Origin: OFTM10 sp964196195
GTDB taxonomy: Bacteria > Actinomycetota > Acidimicrobiia > Acidimicrobiales > Aldehydirespiratoraceae
Assembly (NCBI GenBank): GCA_964196195.1
Contig: CAXMSE010000046.1
Coordinates: forward strand, 1 to 40,564
DNA: 40,564 nt
Reading direction: 5' to 3'
The notes under the pieces were generated by a model. The model saw nothing but the letters and a program-made list of their open reading frames with translations. It was not told the origin of the DNA and searched no databases. Positions 38,763-40,564 of the stretch are shown here, one piece after another; within the stretch, counting starts at the first letter, position 1, and each line of letters opens with the position of its first letter. The position numbers and the translations under genes were made by a program.

Positions 38763-39537
38763 GGTCCCTCCGATTCGCCGGCGAGGGGCCCAGCTACCTT
38801 GGCCCCTCAACCTCTACCAGACCGCGATCGGCAAGAAATACGTCATGGCTCTCACGGGCATAGGCCTTCTCGGCTTCGTCCTGGTGCACATGATCGGCAA
38901 CCTGCACATCTACGAGGGCCCCCTGCAGGTGCACGAGTACGGCGAGGCGCTGAGAGGCATCGGCGGCCATCTCGTGCCGCGCACACTCCTCCTTTGGGTG
39001 ATGCGGGTGGGTCTGATCGTCATGTTCGCCGTCCACATCCACAGCGCCTGGTCGCTCAGCCGGATGAGCATCAAGTCCGACTCGTCCTATGCCGCGCGCC
39101 GCAACTACATCGCCGTCAGCTTCGCCAGCCGAACGATGCGCTGGACCGGCCCGATCATCCTGCTCTACCTGGTCTTCCATCTCGCCGACCTCACATGGGG
39201 CATCCGGTTCGACGGCTACGTCCGCGGCGACATCTACCACAACGTCGATCAATCGCTCAGCTCCTTCCCGATCACGATCATCTACGTCGTCGCCAACCTG
39301 GTCCTCGCAGTACACATCTTCCACGGCGCCTGGTCGATGTTCCAGACCCTCGGTATCAACAATCCCGCCTACAACCATCTGCGCCGCGGCTTCGCCACCG
39401 GCATCGCCGGCCTGATCCTCATCGGCAATCTGAGTTTCCCGATAGCGGTCCAGTTCGGGCTGATCGACGAGGACAATCGCTCTGTGCCTGTGGGCGAATT
39501 CGATGAACACGCCGACGCCGATGGAGAGGGATCGTGA
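38728..39537 (+). CDS. sdhC: succinate dehydrogenase cytochrome b subunit (five-helix type)
   Basis: A 269-residue membrane anchor of complex II, of the five-helix, two-haem type B found in Bacteroidetes and many actinobacteria. It takes electrons from SdhB and reduces quinone. Membrane helices lie at about residues 40-60, 80-105, 130-155, 175-200 and 215-240, with conserved histidines in LVHMIGNLH, FAVHIHSAW, VFHLADL and AVHIFHGAW as haem ligands. The ATG at 38728 is set by AAGGA upstream. The stop overlaps the sdhA start (TGATGA region: TGA 39535-39537, ATG 39537-39539), so the two are translationally coupled. Regulation is discussed under the inverted repeat. Confidence 0.92.
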   Translation: MAQTISSGTDHSVPPIRRRGAQLPWPLNLYQTAIGKKYVMALTGIGLLGFVLVHMIGNLHIYEGPLQVHEYGEALRGIGGHLVPRTLLLWVMRVGLIVMFAVHIHSAWSLSRMSIKSDSSYAARRNYIAVSFASRTMRWTGPIILLYLVFHLADLTWGIRFDGYVRGDIYHNVDQSLSSFPITIIYVVANLVLAVHIFHGAWSMFQTLGINNPAYNHLRRGFATGIAGLILIGNLSFPIAVQFGLIDEDNRSVPVGEFDEHADADGEGS

Positions 39538-40564
39538 TGACCACGCTCGACGCCAAGATCCCTGAAGGCCCGCTTGCCGAGAAGTGGGACAACCACAAGT
39601 TCTCCGTGAAGCTCGTCAACCCGGCCAACAAGCGCCGGTTCGACGTGATCGTGGTGGGCACCGGCCTTGCCGGCGCATCGGCCGCCGCCTCGCTCGCCGA
39701 ACTCGGTTACAACGTGAAGGTTTTCACCTATCACGACTCGCCCCGCCGGGCGCACTCGATCGCGGCTCAGGGCGGCATCAACGCCGCCAAGAACTACCGC
39801 AACGATGGCGACTCGATCTATCGCCTGTTCTACGACACGGTGAAGGGCGGCGACTATCGCAGCCGCGAGGCCAACGTCTACCGCCTGGCCCAGGTGTCGA
39901 ACGACATCATCGACCAGTGTGCTGCTCAGGGCGTACCGTTCGCCCGCGAATACGGCGGCCTGCTCGCCAACCGCTCGTTCGGTGGCGCCCAGGTGAGCCG
40001 CACCTTCTACGCCCGAGGCCAGACCGGCCAACAGCTACTACTCGGCGCCTACCAAGCCCTGGCGGCTCAGATCGCAGTGGGCAAGGTCACCCTCTACAAC
40101 CGATCCGACGTGCTCGACATCGTCACCAAGGACGGAGAGGCCGCCGGCATCGTCACCCGCGACATGCTCACCGGCGAGGTGAGTGCCCACAGTGGCCATG
40201 CCGTGGTGCTCGCCACCGGCGGCTACGGCAACGTCTATTACCTGTCAACCAACGCGATGCAGTGCAACGTGTCAGCGAGTTGGCGGGCCCACCGCAAGGG
40301 CGCCCTGTTCGCCAACCCGTGCTACACCCAGATCCACCCCACCTGCATTCCCGCCGCCGATGACTTCCAGTCGAAGCTCACCCTGATGTCGGAGTCGCTG
40401 CGAAACGACGGTCGCATCTGGGTGCCGCGCAACCTCGACGAGGCGCGAGCAGCCGACCAGATTCCCGAGGAAGAGCGCTACTACTACCTTGAGGAGAAGT
40501 ACCCCGCGTTCGGCAATCTCGTGCCCCGCGACGTCGCCAGCCGCAACGCCAAAACCGTCGTCGA
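39537..40564 (+). CDS. sdhA: succinate dehydrogenase flavoprotein subunit, 3' end missing
   Basis: The frame from ATG 39537 stays open to the end of the window; 342 residues are visible, about half of the usual 600-650. SdhA oxidises succinate to fumarate in the citric acid cycle and passes electrons to SdhB. The FAD-binding motif GTGLAG lies at residues 41-46, His73 in RRAHSIAAQGG is the expected site of covalent FAD, and HPTCIP plus MSESLRNDGRIWVP belong to the substrate-binding part. It overlaps the sdhC stop by one base. The sdhB gene should follow beyond the window. Confidence 0.95.
   Translation, partial: MTTLDAKIPEGPLAEKWDNHKFSVKLVNPANKRRFDVIVVGTGLAGASAAASLAELGYNVKVFTYHDSPRRAHSIAAQGGINAAKNYRNDGDSIYRLFYDTVKGGDYRSREANVYRLAQVSNDIIDQCAAQGVPFAREYGGLLANRSFGGAQVSRTFYARGQTGQQLLLGAYQALAAQIAVGKVTLYNRSDVLDIVTKDGEAAGIVTRDMLTGEVSAHSGHAVVLATGGYGNVYYLSTNAMQCNVSASWRAHRKGALFANPCYTQIHPTCIPAADDFQSKLTLMSESLRNDGRIWVPRNLDEARAADQIPEEERYYYLEEKYPAFGNLVPRDVASRNAKTVV

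Overview
The window looks like a chromosomal segment of a high-GC actinobacterium, most probably of the class Acidimicrobiia (inferred from gene content, not from a marker-gene search). Supporting signs are two WhiB iron-sulfur regulators (a family of actinobacteria and their phages), the actinobacterial UPF0182 / PDZ-Lon (YlbL) / zincin 'putative hydrolase' trio, a MoxR-VWA pair of the Rv0958/Rv0959 type, MreB, and a Bacteroidetes-style single-subunit cytochrome b succinate dehydrogenase. I see no rRNA, tRNA, CRISPR array, insertion sequence or prophage. Coding density is very high: the longest gap between genes is about 180 bases (1737-1916), so no stretch over 300 bases lacks a gene.

Layout. 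1-1736: end of a GNAT acetyltransferase, then a small lipoprotein and a secreted protein of unknown role, closed by a strong terminator. 1917-4045: a membrane-anchored glutamate-synthase-like FMN protein converging on a lamin-tail-like lipoprotein. 4171-10317 (minus): PDZ-Lon protease, a DivIVA-like coiled-coil protein with an odd Cys-rich tail, and the large UPF0182 membrane protein. 10394-17099: small unknown proteins, a HEAT-repeat protein, a moaE / small membrane protein / mreB operon, an HtrA-like protein without its catalytic triad, a membrane-anchored SDR, and the zincin. 17088-20363 (minus): four-gene operon (unknown, ROK kinase, NUDIX, MFS). 20524-22669: two whiB genes around tatA, an ECF sigma factor and its anti-sigma factor. 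22818-30016 (minus): a 1702-residue multi-GAF/PAS/GGDEF/EAL protein and a VWA protein. 30132-32712 (plus): TetR, a MaoC-type hydratase lacking its catalytic block, and a GH1-like protein lacking its nucleophile. 32714-36456 (minus): MoxR-type ATPase, a SigE-family ECF sigma factor and a membrane anti-sigma-like protein with an SH3 ectodomain. 36530-38620: a GH2-like protein also lacking its nucleophile. 38728-end: sdhC and the start of sdhA.

Three themes stand out. First, many transcription units begin with TANNNT six to nine bases before the start codon and have no Shine-Dalgarno sequence, which points to widespread leaderless transcripts and helps to fix several starts. Second, several enzyme-family members have lost key catalytic residues (HtrA, MaoC, GH1, GH2, an SDR). 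Two of them, GH1 and GH2, bracket a sigma/anti-sigma pair and a MoxR ATPase, so a sensory or structural role is possible. Third, mreB has been given a CTG start here: it restores the canonical N-terminus and lies three bases after the stop codon of a small membrane protein. All functional statements rest on motifs read by eye; no database search was run.
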